A stretch of DNA of 64,000 nucleotides from Streptomyces minutiscleroticus (GCF_014650875.1 NZ_BMVU01000014.1:62001-126000); one strand, 5' to 3'; counted from the stretch's first letter, positions 35,145-46,559 are shown. Notes: a model not told the origin generated them from the letters alone. Made by a program: numbers and translations.

Positions 35145-37388
35145 TCACCCGCAGATGCCGCGCGCGTCCTCCTGCCGCTCCCCCACGAGCGCGTCCGCGG
35201 GCGCGTCCCCGCGCGCTCCGGGGATCGTCGCGTGCGCGGGGCGGTGCCCGGGCGGCTCGATGCTGATGCGCGGCAGGCGGCGGTCGAGCCACCGCGGCAG
35301 CCACCAGCTGGCGCCGCCCAGCAGGTGCATGAGGGCGGGGACGAGGAGGGTGCGCAGGACGAAGGCGTCGAGGGCGACCGCGGCGGCCAGCGCCGTGCCG
35401 AACATCGCGACGACCCGGTCGCCGCTGAGCACGAAGGCCAGGAACACCGAGATCATGATGACGGCGGCGGAGTTGATCACGCGGCTGGTCTCGGCGAGGC
35501 CGACGCGGACGGCGCGCCGGTTGTCGCCGGTCTCCAGCCACTCCTCGTACATCCGGCTGACCAGGAAGACCTGGTAGTCCATGGAGAGCCCGAAAAGCAC
35601 CGAGACCATGATCACGGGCAGAAAGGGCTCGATCGGGCCCGCGCGGCCGAGGCCCAGGGGCCCGCTGCCCCAGCCCCACTGGAAGAGCACGACGACCACG
35701 CCGAACGCGGCGGCGACCGCGGCGACGTTCATCACCGCGGCCTTGACCGGGATGCCCACCGACCGGAACGCCAGCAGGAGCAGGACGCAGCCCAGGCCGA
35801 TCACGACGCCCACGAAGAGGGGCAGCTCGCCGACGATGACGGCGGCGAAGTCGTCGTGTCCGGCGGTGACCCCGCCGACCTGCAGGTCGAGGGTGGTGCC
35901 GGCCTCCGCGCGCGGCAGCACCTCGGTCCGCAGCCGGTCGACGAGGGCGCTGGTCCGCTCGGACTGGGGCGAGGAGCCGGGCACGACGGTGAGGTGTGCG
36001 GTGCGGCCGGCGGGGCCGTACTCCACCGGCGTCACGGCGGCGACGCCCTCGGTGCTCCGCAGGGTGTCGCCGAGGGCGTCGAGCGCGACCCGGTCCTGGG
36101 CGTCGCCGACCCGGGTGACGAGGAGGAGCGGTCCGTTGACGCCGGGCCCGAAGTTCTCCGCGAGCAGGTCGTAGGCCTGCCGGGTGGTGGTGGACCCGGG
36201 GTCGTTGCCCTGGTCGGAGGTGCCCAGGCGCAGCGAGAGGGCGGGCAGGGCGAGCAGCACCATGACGGCGACGGCGACGGCGCCGAGGAGCTTGGGGCGG
36301 CGCTCGACGACGGCGGCCCAGCGGGCGGCGAAGCCGGTGGGCAGCTCCGGTTCGGGGCCGTGCTCGGCGAGTCGGCGGCGCTCGCGGCGGCTGAGCGCCC
36401 GCGGACCGGCCCAGGACAGCAGCGCGGGCAGCAGGGTCACGGAGGCGGCGACGGTGAGCAGCACGGTCAGGGACGCGGCGACCGCGACGCCGTCGAGGAA
36501 GCCCAGGCGCAGTATCAGCATCCCCAGGAGCGAGACGCACACGGTGACGCCCGCGAACACGACGGCCCGGCCGGTGGTGGCGACCGCGTTCCGCGCCGCC
36601 TCGGCGACGGTCAGGCCGCTCTTCAGGCCGCGCCGGTGCCGGGTGACGACGAACAGGGCGTAGTCGATGCCGACGCCGAGCCCGATCAGCATGCCGAGCA
36701 TCGGGGCGAAGTCGGCGACGGTCATGGCGTGGCCGAGCAGCACGGTCCCGGCGTACGCGGTGCCGACGCCGACCAGGGCCGTCGCGATGGGCAGCAGCGC
36801 GGCGACGAGCGAGCCGAAGGCGAGGAACAGCACGACGGCGGAGACGAGCACGCCGACGATCTCGGCGGTGTGCCCGCCGGAGGTCTGGGTGAGCGCGACG
36901 GCGCCGCCGCCCAGCTCCACCCGGAGGCCGTCGCCGCGGGCCGCCGCGGCGGTGTCGGCCACCGCCCGCGCGTCGCGCGCGTCGACGCCTCCGACCGGGT
37001 CGTCGAAGGTCACGACCGCGTACGCGGTGCGTCCGTCGTCGCTGACCCGCCCGGCGGCCTGCTCCCCGTAGGGGCTGTCGACCGCGGCCACGCCGGGCAG
37101 TCCGGCGATCTCGTCCAGGGTGCGGTTCATCGTCTGCTCGACGTCGGCGGCGCGGACCGTGCCCCGCTCGGTGTGCCAGACGACGGTGGCGCTGTCGCCT
37201 CCCCGGCCGGGGGATGCCTCGGCGAGCAGGGCGGTGGCGCGGTCGGACTCGGTGCCGTTCGCCTCGTAGGAGGCGGTGTACGCCACCCCGGCGACGGCCG
37301 CCGCGGCACCGGTGCCGCCGAGGACGCCCAGCCAGAGCAGGACGGTGACGAGGCGGTGCCTGACGCACCAGCGCGCGAGGGCGGCCAC
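35145..37388 (-). CDS. MMPL-family RND transporter
   Basis: 747 residues, twelve predicted helices in two homologous halves, each with a large extracytoplasmic loop. Proton-relay Asp-Tyr pairs appear in GLGVGIDYALFVVTRHRRGL (first half) and FGLSMDYQVFLVSRMYEEWL (second half), as in MmpL3-type exporters. Likely moves a lipid or hydrophobic metabolite; substrate unknown. GTG at 37388 follows GGGGAG at 7 nt. Stands alone with 300 bp upstream of it before the gatB terminator, so it has its own promoter. Confidence 0.92.
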   Translation of the reverse strand: MAALARWCVRHRLVTVLLWLGVLGGTGAAAAVAGVAYTASYEANGTESDRATALLAEASPGRGGDSATVVWHTERGTVRAADVEQTMNRTLDEIAGLPGVAAVDSPYGEQAAGRVSDDGRTAYAVVTFDDPVGGVDARDARAVADTAAAARGDGLRVELGGGAVALTQTSGGHTAEIVGVLVSAVVLFLAFGSLVAALLPIATALVGVGTAYAGTVLLGHAMTVADFAPMLGMLIGLGVGIDYALFVVTRHRRGLKSGLTVAEAARNAVATTGRAVVFAGVTVCVSLLGMLILRLGFLDGVAVAASLTVLLTVAASVTLLPALLSWAGPRALSRRERRRLAEHGPEPELPTGFAARWAAVVERRPKLLGAVAVAVMVLLALPALSLRLGTSDQGNDPGSTTTRQAYDLLAENFGPGVNGPLLLVTRVGDAQDRVALDALGDTLRSTEGVAAVTPVEYGPAGRTAHLTVVPGSSPQSERTSALVDRLRTEVLPRAEAGTTLDLQVGGVTAGHDDFAAVIVGELPLFVGVVIGLGCVLLLLAFRSVGIPVKAAVMNVAAVAAAFGVVVVLFQWGWGSGPLGLGRAGPIEPFLPVIMVSVLFGLSMDYQVFLVSRMYEEWLETGDNRRAVRVGLAETSRVINSAAVIMISVFLAFVLSGDRVVAMFGTALAAAVALDAFVLRTLLVPALMHLLGGASWWLPRWLDRRLPRISIEPPGHRPAHATIPGARGDAPADALVGERQEDARGICG

Positions 37389-37689
37389 GGACGTGCTCCC
37401 CGGGGGTCTTGTGGATCTTCATCGGGAACGCCCCGCAAAGAACACATGAGCGATGTCCGCCACTCTCGCAGCAGAAATAGATCATTTGTGGCTTTCGTGG
37501 GCCTGCTCACACGGGTACGGGCCGCATGTCGCACGGCCCGTCCGTGACCCCCGCCGCACCGCCCGGCGCCGGCAGGCATACCGAAGCCGGCAGACATGCC
37601 GAAGGGGGTGCACCGGAACCGATGCACCCCCGACGCCGTACGGCGGGCCGGGTCCCCCTCCTCCTCGAGGACGGGAACCGAAGGCCGTC
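37389..37689. other. Intergenic region between the MMPL gene and gatB, with terminator
   Basis: The only structured element is the gatB terminator (listed separately). A near-direct repeat, GGCAGGCATACCGAAG and GGCAGACATGCCGAAG, lies at about 37571-37603 beside it. The AT-richer stretch at 37440-37500 (ATAGATCATTTG) may hold the MMPL promoter. No gene seen. Confidence 0.45.
37604..37631 (-). terminator. gatB terminator
   Basis: GGGGGTGCA (37604-37612) pairs with TGCACCCCC (37623-37631), with CGG/CCG pairing inside the loop; 59 bp past the gatB stop. Confidence 0.7.
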
Positions 37690-39201
37690 TCAGCCCTCGA
37701 CGCCCAGCTTCTCCAGGATGAGCTCCTTGACGCGGGCCGCGTCGGCCTGGCCGCGGGTGGCCTTCATGACCGCGCCGACCAGGGCGCCGGCCGCGGCCAC
37801 CTTGCCGCCGCGGATCTTGTCCGCGACGCCCGGGTTGCCGGCGATGGCCTCGTCGACGGCGGCGCCGAGCGCGGAGTCGTCGGAGACGACCTTCAGGCCG
37901 CGCTTGTCGACCACCTCGTCGGGCGTGCCCTCGCCCGCGAGGACGCCCTCGATGACCTGACGGGCCAGCTTGTCGTTGAGGTCGCCGGAGGCGACGAGCT
38001 CGGTGACGCGGGCGACCTGCGCCGGGGTGATGGGCAGCTCGTCCAGCGCGCGGCCGGTCTCGTTGGCGTTGCGCGCCAGCTCGCCCATCCACCACTTGCG
38101 GGCCTGGTCGGCGGGGGCACCGGCCTCGATCGTGGCGACGATCGGGTCGATGGCCCCGGCGTTCAGGATCGACTGCATGTCGTGCGCCGTGACGCCCCAC
38201 TCCTCGCGGAGGCGGTTGCGGCGGGCCAGCGGCGGCTCTGGCAGAGAGGCGCGCAGCTCCTCGACCCACTCGCGCGAGGGCGCGACCGGCACGAGGTCGG
38301 GCTCCGGGAAGTACCGGTAGTCCTCGGCCTCCTCCTTCACGCGGCCCGAGGTCGTCGACCCCGTGTCCTCGTGGAAGTGGCGGGTCTCCTGGACGATGGT
38401 GCCGCCCGAGGACAGCACCGCGGCGTGCCGCTGGATCTCGAAGCGGGCCGCGCGCTCCACGGACCGCAGCGAGTTGACGTTCTTCGTCTCCGAGCGCGTG
38501 CCGAACTTCTCGGCGCCCTTGGGCATCAGCGAGAGGTTCACGTCGCAGCGCATCTGGCCCATCTCCATGCGGGCCTCGGAGACGCCGAGCGCCCGGATCA
38601 GCTCACGCAGCTCGGCGACGTAGGCGCGGGCCACCTCGGGGGCGCGCTCGCCGGCGCCGACGATCGGCTTGGTGACGATCTCGATGAGCGGGATGCCGGC
38701 GCGGTTGTAGTCGAGCAGGGAGTGGGACGCGCCGTGGATACGGCCGGTGGCGCCGCCGACGTGCGTCGACTTGCCGGTGTCCTCCTCCATGTGGGCGCGC
38801 TCGATCTCCACGCGGAAGACCTCGCCGTCCTCCAGCTGGACGTCCAGGTAGCCGTTGAAGGCGATCGGCTCGTCGTACTGGGAGGTCTGGAAGTTCTTCG
38901 GCATGTCCGGATAGAAGTAGTTCTTCCGGGCGAAGCGGCACCACTCGGCGATCTCGCAGTGCAGCGCGAGACCGATCTTGATCGCGGACTCGACGCCGGT
39001 CGCGTTCACGACCGGCAGCGCGCCGGGCAGGCCGAGGCAGGTGGGGCAGGTCTGCGAGTTGGGCTCGGCGCCCAGGGCGGTGGAGCACCCGCAGAACATC
39101 TTGGTCGCGGTGCCGAGCTCGACATGGACCTCCAGGCCCATGACGGGGTCGTAGGACGCGAGGGCGTCCTCGTACGACACCAGGTCGTCAGTGACGGTCA
39201 C
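37690..39201 (-). CDS. gatB: Asp-tRNA(Asn)/Glu-tRNA(Gln) amidotransferase subunit B
   Basis: tRNA-binding and phosphorylating subunit of the GatCAB complex. 503 residues. Cradle domain with MGLEVHVELGTATKMFCGC, zinc-type cysteines (CGCSTALG...CPTCLGLPGALPVVN) and KNYFYPDMPKNFQTSQYD, then the helical and YqeY-like tail domains (VIEGVLAGEGTPDEVV). GTG start at 39201. Last gene of gatC-gatA-small gene-gatB, 16 bp after the small membrane gene. Confidence 0.97.
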   Translation of the reverse strand: MTVTDDLVSYEDALASYDPVMGLEVHVELGTATKMFCGCSTALGAEPNSQTCPTCLGLPGALPVVNATGVESAIKIGLALHCEIAEWCRFARKNYFYPDMPKNFQTSQYDEPIAFNGYLDVQLEDGEVFRVEIERAHMEEDTGKSTHVGGATGRIHGASHSLLDYNRAGIPLIEIVTKPIVGAGERAPEVARAYVAELRELIRALGVSEARMEMGQMRCDVNLSLMPKGAEKFGTRSETKNVNSLRSVERAARFEIQRHAAVLSSGGTIVQETRHFHEDTGSTTSGRVKEEAEDYRYFPEPDLVPVAPSREWVEELRASLPEPPLARRNRLREEWGVTAHDMQSILNAGAIDPIVATIEAGAPADQARKWWMGELARNANETGRALDELPITPAQVARVTELVASGDLNDKLARQVIEGVLAGEGTPDEVVDKRGLKVVSDDSALGAAVDEAIAGNPGVADKIRGGKVAAAGALVGAVMKATRGQADAARVKELILEKLGVEG

Positions 39202-39217
39202 GATGAAACTTTCCCTC

Positions 39218-39456
39218 TCAGCCCAGCAGGACGTCTTCGTCGCCCAGGCGCTTGAGCTCCCGGTAGAGGATGGCCAGGCCGGTGACGATGCCGACGGCGG
39301 ACACGGCGGCGTCGACGAGGCGCAGCGTGTCGCCGTCCGAGCGGGCCAGCCTGGCCTGCTTGGCGACGCTGATCACGCCGAAGGCCGTGCTGGCCATCGA
39401 CACGTACAGGCCGGTCTTGGACTTCTTGAAGTTCTTCGCCTTGTTGGCCACGGAAC

Positions 39457-39460
<4 letters not shown>
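39218..39460 (-). CDS. Small membrane protein inside the gat operon
   Basis: 80 residues: SSVANKAKNFKKSKTG basic start, a hydrophobic helix (LYVSMASTAFGVISVA), a polar stretch with RLARSDGDTLR, and a second helix (LVDAAVSAVGIVTGLAILY). GTG at 39460 follows GGAGG by 10 nt, and its first base lies inside the gatA stop codon (GTGA overlap, 39457-39460), implying translational coupling. Function not recognised; its position between gatA and gatB is unusual for GatCAB operons in other phyla. Confidence 0.75.
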
Positions 39461-40950
<1,490 letters not shown>

Positions 40951-40953
40951 GGC

Positions 40954-41250
40954 TTACTCCTCCCCCAGGATCTGCGGCACCTTGAAACGCTGCTGCTCCT
41001 GTGCCGGGGCGCCGGAGAGCGCCTGCTCGGGGGTGAGCGACGGACGGACCTCGTCCGGCCGCATGACGTTCGTCAGCGGCAGCGGGTGGGAGGTCGGCGG
41101 TACGTCTTGGTCGGCGACCTCGCTGACGCGGGCCACCGCGCCGATGATGTCGTCGAGCTGGCCGGCGAAGTGGTCGAGCTCTTCGCCCTTCAGCTCCAGA
41201 CGCGCCAGCCGGGCGAGGTGGGCGACCTCCTCGCGCGTGATGCCAGGCAT
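40954..41250 (-). CDS. gatC: Asp-tRNA(Asn)/Glu-tRNA(Gln) amidotransferase subunit C
   Basis: 98-residue belt subunit that stabilises GatA on GatB. MPGITREEVAHLARLARLELKGEELDHFAGQLDDIIGAVARV followed by the DVPPTSHPLPLTNVMRPDEVRPSLTPEQAL loop and the conserved C-terminal RFKVPQILGEE. First gene of the operon. Confidence 0.97.
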   Translation of the reverse strand: MPGITREEVAHLARLARLELKGEELDHFAGQLDDIIGAVARVSEVADQDVPPTSHPLPLTNVMRPDEVRPSLTPEQALSGAPAQEQQRFKVPQILGEE

Positions 41251-41854
41251 GCAGCGATCCTTCAGGGGGTGAGTGTGTGTGGTTTGCGCCCAATCCTATG
41301 GCGCCGGTACGAGTGCTGGCGCCCGGGTTTCCCGGCACGACGGACGGGGCGCCCCGCCGCCGGGGGCGACGGGGCCGGGACGCGGCGACCGCGCGGGCCG
41401 CGCAGGCGGCTGACCTCGGACGGGGCACCACGGGCGGGGCGCCCCCGGAGGCGGCCCCCTGTCATGGGACAACGGCCACGGGACGCACCGCCCGCGTCCA
41501 CCGGCCGAGGGCGGCCGCCCTCGGCCGGTGCGGCGGGCCCGGAGCCCTTCACCGGAGCCGGCGGGCCGGCGGGCCCCTGTCCGAGGCGGCGGACACCCGG
41601 CCCGGTCGTCACGGGCGGGAACGGCAGACCCCGACACGCCACGCCGAGGCGGCGGACGCCCGGCCCGGTCGTCAGGGCCCGGAACGGCAGGTCCCGATGT
41701 GCCGCGCCGGGCGGCGGGTCGGGGGCCTGCCGCCGGGCCCGGCGGGCCGGCGGGTCCGTGTCCCGGTGCCGGGCCCGGCGGGCTCCGGCGGGCTGTCCGG
41801 GCCGGCGGTCCGGAACCCCTCGTGCCGCGGATCCGGCGGGCCGCCGGGTCCGGG
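41251..41854. other. GC-rich intergenic region upstream of gatC with internal repeats
   Basis: 604 bp between the gatC start and the RmdB-like stop. No frame shows a convincing start site or domain; all are low-complexity Pro/Gly/Arg. Contains a 63-bp direct duplication (listed separately). The gatC promoter must lie near 41260-41300, where ATTGGGCGCAAACC (minus strand) is the least GC-rich patch. Confidence 0.45.
41583..41708. repeat. 63-bp direct repeat, two diverged copies
   Basis: Units 41583-41645 and 41646-41708 both run GAGGCGGCGGAC, CCCGGCCCGGTCGTCA, GGAACGGCAG, CCGA and end in CGC-CGCC-type sequence; roughly four-fifths identical by eye. The unit length is a multiple of three, but no coding use is evident. 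Confidence 0.7.
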
Positions 41855-44092
41855 TCAGTTGATGACGCGGCCCGGCTCGTCCGCCGTCGCCGCCGGGAGG
41901 GCGGCGGCGGGCCGCTGCCAGCCGCGGGACCCGCGGGCGCGCAGCCACGCCGTCGTCTCGTCCGACGGCATCGCGGCGGCGACCAGCCACCCCTGGACCG
42001 CGTCGCAGCCGAGGTCGCGCAGCCGCTCCCAGGTCTCGTCGTCCTCGACGCCCTCGGCGACGACGAGGAGGCCCAGCGAGTGCGCCAGGTCCACCGTGCA
42101 CCGCACGATCTCCGCGTCCTCCGTGTCCACGGCGAGCCGTGCCACGAAGGACCGGTCGATCTTCAGCTCGCTCACCGGCAGCCGCCGCAGGTGCACCAGC
42201 GACGAGTAGCCGGTGCCGAAGTCGTCGAGCGACATCTTCACGCCGTGCCCGGTCAGGCCGGCCAGGGTGTCCGCGGCGCGCTGCGGGTCCTCGAGGAGCA
42301 CGTGCTCGGTTATCTCCAGCTGCAGCGCCCCCGCCGGGACCCCGTGCCGGGCGAGCCGCGCGGCCACCGACCCGGCGAAGCCGGGGGTGTGCACGTCGCG
42401 CGGCGAGACGTTCACCGCGACCGGCACGTGCAGCCCCTGCGCCCGCCAGTGCGCGACCTGCCCGAGCGCCTTCTCCAGCACGTACTCGGTGAGGTGCGGC
42501 ATCAGCCCGGACGACTCGGCGATCGCTATGAACTCGTCCGGCGGCACCTTCCCGCGCTCGGGGTGCACCCACCGCACCAGCGCCTCCAGGCCCGCCACCT
42601 GCCCGTCGAAGCGGACCTTGGGCTGGTAGTGCAGCTCCACCTCGCCGGCGTCCAGGGCCCGGCGCAGATCGCCCAGCAGGCCGAGCCGGTCGGGGGTGTT
42701 GGAGTCCCGCTTGGACTCGTACACCTCCACGCCCGTGCGGTCCCGCTTCGCCTGGTACATCGCGACGTCCGCGCGCCGCAGCAGCCCCTCCGCGTCGAGC
42801 GCGTGCTCGGGGTAGACGGCGACGCCCGCGCTGGCCTCCAGGACCAGGGTCAGCCCGTCCAGGTCGAGGGGCGAGCCGAGCGCCGCGACGAGATTGCGCG
42901 CGACCCGGATGGCCGACGTGGTGGAGTCCGCGATCGGCAGCAGCACCGCGAACTCGTCCCCGCCCAGCCGCGCGGCCTCCGCCCCGCGCGGCAGCGCCAC
43001 CCGCAGCCGGTCGGCTATCTGGAGCAGCAGCCGGTCACCGGCGAGGTGCCCCAGCGTGTCGTTCACCGAGCGGAAGCGGTCGAGGTCGATCAGCATCAGG
43101 GCCGACCGCGCCCCGATCCGCTCGGCGTCGTCCAGGGCCGTCCAGGTGCGGTCCAGCAGCCACTGGCGGTTGGGGAGCCCGGTGAGCGGGTCGCGCAGCT
43201 GCTCCTCGGCGCGGGCGCGGGCGATCCGCAGGGTGGAGTCCAGCGCGATGAGCGGGATCGAGAAGAGCGGCAGCAGGATGGGCGCCGTCGTGGCGACGAC
43301 GCAGATCAGGGGGGCGATGCCGAGCAGCGCGACGGCCACGAGTCCATGCCGGACCAGGGCGGTGCGGGCGACGGCCGGCAGGCCGCCCCGGCGCGGCGCG
43401 CTGAGGTACCAGTGCAGGGCGCGCGGGACCACGAGGTAGGCCGCCGCGACGAGCACCACTTCGAGCGCCGTGTAGAGGGTCCAGCTCTCGGGGTTCCAGG
43501 GCCGCTCCACGCTGGGGACGCGGCCGAACGCGGCGAGGACCAGCGCGCCGGCGCCCGTGCCGAGGATGTCGGCGGCGCCGTGCAGCGTCGCCTGGCGCCA
43601 CCGGTTGCGGCGGGCCGCGGCGACGAGCACGACGACGGTGAGGCTGACCATGCCGGCCGGCACCCAGCCGTACAGCAGCAGGACGGCGAGGGTGAGGGCG
43701 CCGCCGGAGCCGGTGGCGCCCCACCAGCGGGCGCGGCCGAGCGCGACCAGGTGGCCGACGATGACGCCGGTCAGCACGGCCAGGGACCAGCCGACGGTGC
43801 CGGACGGGAAGAGCGCGTGGTGACCGGCGAACGCCCGGTAGAAGCCGGCGCCGAGGACGAGCGCGGCCGCGGCGGCGACCACCGCGGGCAGCACCGGCAA
43901 CGGCGTGTTCCGCTCCTGTTCGTGCCCCTGCAGGGCGGTGCCGGGCGGCACCCGGGACGCGGTGCCGCGCCCCCGTCCGGTCCCGGCGCCCGGACGCTTC
44001 GGCGGCCGTGTCCGGCCGCCGCTCCACCACGTCCCCGGAGCCCGGCGCAGGCGCAGCCGGGAGTCCGGGGCGGCGCTCTCGGTCGGTTCCAT
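41855..44092 (-). CDS. rmdB: Membrane GGDEF-EAL protein, RmdB-like c-di-GMP phosphodiesterase
   Basis: 745 residues. A basic cytoplasmic N-terminus, about six to eight hydrophobic helices (65-290), GGDEF (about 297-465) and EAL (about 470-725). The EAL domain keeps its catalytic set: EAL (503-505), Asn561, Glu593/Glu596, DDFGTG (623-628), Lys644 and AEGVE (679-683). GGDEF is also intact (377-381), but the RxxD inhibitory site is absent (PRGA in its place). In S. coelicolor the syntenic RmdB is a c-di-GMP phosphodiesterase affecting development (from memory); the same role is likely. ATG 44092 follows GAGAGGGACGGG; an ATG 144 bp upstream lacks a site. Monocistronic. Confidence 0.9.
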   Translation of the reverse strand: MEPTESAAPDSRLRLRRAPGTWWSGGRTRPPKRPGAGTGRGRGTASRVPPGTALQGHEQERNTPLPVLPAVVAAAAALVLGAGFYRAFAGHHALFPSGTVGWSLAVLTGVIVGHLVALGRARWWGATGSGGALTLAVLLLYGWVPAGMVSLTVVVLVAAARRNRWRQATLHGAADILGTGAGALVLAAFGRVPSVERPWNPESWTLYTALEVVLVAAAYLVVPRALHWYLSAPRRGGLPAVARTALVRHGLVAVALLGIAPLICVVATTAPILLPLFSIPLIALDSTLRIARARAEEQLRDPLTGLPNRQWLLDRTWTALDDAERIGARSALMLIDLDRFRSVNDTLGHLAGDRLLLQIADRLRVALPRGAEAARLGGDEFAVLLPIADSTTSAIRVARNLVAALGSPLDLDGLTLVLEASAGVAVYPEHALDAEGLLRRADVAMYQAKRDRTGVEVYESKRDSNTPDRLGLLGDLRRALDAGEVELHYQPKVRFDGQVAGLEALVRWVHPERGKVPPDEFIAIAESSGLMPHLTEYVLEKALGQVAHWRAQGLHVPVAVNVSPRDVHTPGFAGSVAARLARHGVPAGALQLEITEHVLLEDPQRAADTLAGLTGHGVKMSLDDFGTGYSSLVHLRRLPVSELKIDRSFVARLAVDTEDAEIVRCTVDLAHSLGLLVVAEGVEDDETWERLRDLGCDAVQGWLVAAAMPSDETTAWLRARGSRGWQRPAAALPAATADEPGRVIN

Positions 44093-44303
44093 TCCCGTCC
44101 CTCTCACAGCCGGCGGTGCCCACGCCACACGGCCCGGTGCCCGAACGAACCCTCGGCGGACCACGTCTGAAAACTTTCCCCCGGCTCTTTGCCGAGCAGG
44201 AGATGCCCCGACCGCAGCTGGGCACGGCAGGCGCACTTCTCAACAGTAGGCCGCAGAAGGCTTCCACGGGCAGCGGTCGTCCACGGTTGCCCGAATGCGA
44301 CCC

Positions 44304-44343
44304 GGCCACCCGTATGCCTCTGGTATGCGCCGAACGGGTGGCC
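44304..44343 (-). terminator. ligA terminator
   Basis: GGCCACCCGT (44304-44313) pairs with ACGGGTGGCC (44334-44343), with ATGCC/GGTAT pairing inside; 8 bp past the ligA stop. Confidence 0.7.
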
Positions 44344-44351
44344 TTCAACCG

Positions 44352-46544
44352 CTACTCCCCGGTCGGAAGTGCGACTTCCGCGGCCGCTTCCGGCCCCTGT
44401 TCGAGCAGCACGGCGAAACCCCCCTCGTTCAGCACCGGCACCTTCAGCTGCACGGCCTTGTCGTACTTCGAACCCGGATTGTCACCCACCACCACGAAGG
44501 ATGTCTTCTTCGAAACGGAACCGGCCACCTTCGCACCCCGGCTCTGCAGCGCCTCCTTCGCCCCGTCTCTGGTGTGCTGTTCGAGTGTCCCGGTGACCAC
44601 GACGGTGAGTCCTTCGAGCGGGCGCGGCCCCTCGTCCTCGCCGGAGCCCTCCTCCTCCAGCCGGACGCCGGCGGCCTTCCACTTGCGGATGATCTCGCGG
44701 TGCCAGTCCTCGGCGAACCACTGCTTGAGCGCGGCGGCGATGGTCGGCCCGACGCCGTCCGTGGTGGCCAGCTCCTCCTCGCTCGCCTGCTCGATGCGGT
44801 CGATGGAGCGGAACTCGCGGGCGAGCGCCCGGGCGGCGACCGGGCCGACGTGGCGGATGGAGAGCCCGTTGAGGAAGCGGGCCAGGGGGCGGTCCTTGGC
44901 CGCCTCGATGTTCTGCAACAGGGCCAGCGCGTTCTTCTTCGGCTCGCCCTTCTGGTTGGCGAAGACCGTGGCGATCTTCTCCTCGCCGGTCTTCGGGTCG
45001 CGCTTGGGCAGGCCGCTGTCGGGGTCCAGGACGTACGCCCTGATGGGGAGCAGCTTCTCCACGGTGAGGTCGAACAGGTCGCCCTCGTCGACGAGCGGCG
45101 GGTCGGCGGGCTCCAGGGGGCGGGTCAGCGCGGCCGCCGCGACGTCGCCGAAGTGCTCGATGTCGAGGCACTCCCGGCCCGCGAGGTAGGCGAGCCGGCC
45201 CCGCAACTGCGCCGGGCACGCACGGGCGTTGGGGCAGCGCAGGTCGACGTCGCCCTCCTTGGCGGGCTTGAGCGGGGTGCCGCACTCGGGGCACTTCGAC
45301 GGCATCACGAACGCGTGTTCGCTGCCGTCGCGCAGGTCGGCGACCGGCCCGAGGATCTCCGGGATGACGTCGCCGGCCTTGCGCAGCACCACCGTGTCGC
45401 CGATGAGGACGCCCTTGGCCTTGACCACGTCCTGGTTGTGCAGCGTGGCGAACTCCACCTCGGAACCGGCCACCGTGACCGGCTCGACCTGGGCGAACGG
45501 CGTGACGCGACCGGTGCGGCCGACGGCCACCTTGATGTCGACGAGCTTGGTGTTGACCTCCTCCGGGGCGTACTTGTAGGCGATCGCCCACCGCGGCGCG
45601 CGGGCCGTGGAGCCGAGCCGGCCCTGGAGGCGGATCTCGTCGAGCTTGACGACCACGCCGTCGATCTCGTGCTCCACGGAGTGCCGGTGCTCGCCGTAGT
45701 GCTCGATGAACTTCCGCACCCCGTCGAGGCCGTCCACCACCCTGTTGTGCCGGGAGGTCGGCAGGCCCCACTCGTGCAGCAGCTCGTACGCCTGCGACAG
45801 CCGGTCGATGGCGAAGCCCTCGCGGGCGCCGATGCCGTGGACCACCATGTGCAGCGGGCGGGTGGCGGTCACGCGCGGGTCCTTCTGGCGCAGCGACCCC
45901 GCCGCCGCGTTGCGCGGGTTGGCGAAGGGCTTGTCGCCGGCCTCCACCAGGCGGGCGTTGAGCTCCTCGAACTTCTCCATCGGGAAGTAGACCTCGCCGC
46001 GGATCTCCACCAGGGAGGGGACGCGGTCGCCCCGGAGCCGCTCCGGGATCTCGGCGATCGTACGGACGTTCGGCGTGATGTCCTCGCCCGTACGGCCGTC
46101 GCCGCGGGTCGCCGCGCGCGTGAGGCGGCCGTTCTCGTAGGTGAGGTTCACCGCGAGGCCGTCGACCTTGAGCTCGCACAGGAAGTGGTACTCCTGCGTG
46201 CCCAGCTCCTTCGCGACGCGGTCGGCCCAGGCGGCCAGCTCGTCGTCGTTGAAGGTGTTGTCCAGGGACAGCATGCGCTCGCGGTGCCGGACCGCCGTGA
46301 ACTCCGTCTCGTACGCCCCCGCGACCTTCTGGGTCGGCGAGTCGGGCGTGCGCAGCTCCGGGTACTCCTCCTCCAGCGCCTCCAGCGAGCGCAGGAGCTG
46401 GTCGAAGTCCGCGTCGCTGATGACGGGGGCGTCCTTCACGTAGTACCGGAAGCGGTGCTCCTCGACCTGCTCGGCGAGGCGTACGTGCTTCTGCCGCGCC
46501 TCGGCGGGTACCGCTGTGGACTCCGCTTGCTTGTCGCCGGCCAC
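44352..46544 (-). CDS. ligA: NAD-dependent DNA ligase
   Basis: Essential replicative ligase, 730 residues, full length. Adenylation motif CELKVDG with Lys126; NTase domain; OB fold; four-Cys zinc finger (CPECGTPLKPAKEGDVDLRCPNARACPAQ); helix-hairpin-helix domain (FLNGLSIRHVGPVAARAL, TTDGVGPTIAAAL); C-terminal BRCT domain (LEGLTVVVTGTLEQHTRDGAKEALQSRGAKVAGSVSKKT). GTG 46544 with GGGAGG upstream, 15 bp past the MetE-like stop, so the two are probably co-transcribed. Confidence 0.98.
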   Translation of the reverse strand: MAGDKQAESTAVPAEARQKHVRLAEQVEEHRFRYYVKDAPVISDADFDQLLRSLEALEEEYPELRTPDSPTQKVAGAYETEFTAVRHRERMLSLDNTFNDDELAAWADRVAKELGTQEYHFLCELKVDGLAVNLTYENGRLTRAATRGDGRTGEDITPNVRTIAEIPERLRGDRVPSLVEIRGEVYFPMEKFEELNARLVEAGDKPFANPRNAAAGSLRQKDPRVTATRPLHMVVHGIGAREGFAIDRLSQAYELLHEWGLPTSRHNRVVDGLDGVRKFIEHYGEHRHSVEHEIDGVVVKLDEIRLQGRLGSTARAPRWAIAYKYAPEEVNTKLVDIKVAVGRTGRVTPFAQVEPVTVAGSEVEFATLHNQDVVKAKGVLIGDTVVLRKAGDVIPEILGPVADLRDGSEHAFVMPSKCPECGTPLKPAKEGDVDLRCPNARACPAQLRGRLAYLAGRECLDIEHFGDVAAAALTRPLEPADPPLVDEGDLFDLTVEKLLPIRAYVLDPDSGLPKRDPKTGEEKIATVFANQKGEPKKNALALLQNIEAAKDRPLARFLNGLSIRHVGPVAARALAREFRSIDRIEQASEEELATTDGVGPTIAAALKQWFAEDWHREIIRKWKAAGVRLEEEGSGEDEGPRPLEGLTVVVTGTLEQHTRDGAKEALQSRGAKVAGSVSKKTSFVVVGDNPGSKYDKAVQLKVPVLNEGGFAVLLEQGPEAAAEVALPTGE

Positions 46545-46559
46545 CGTGTTGTCCTCCCG

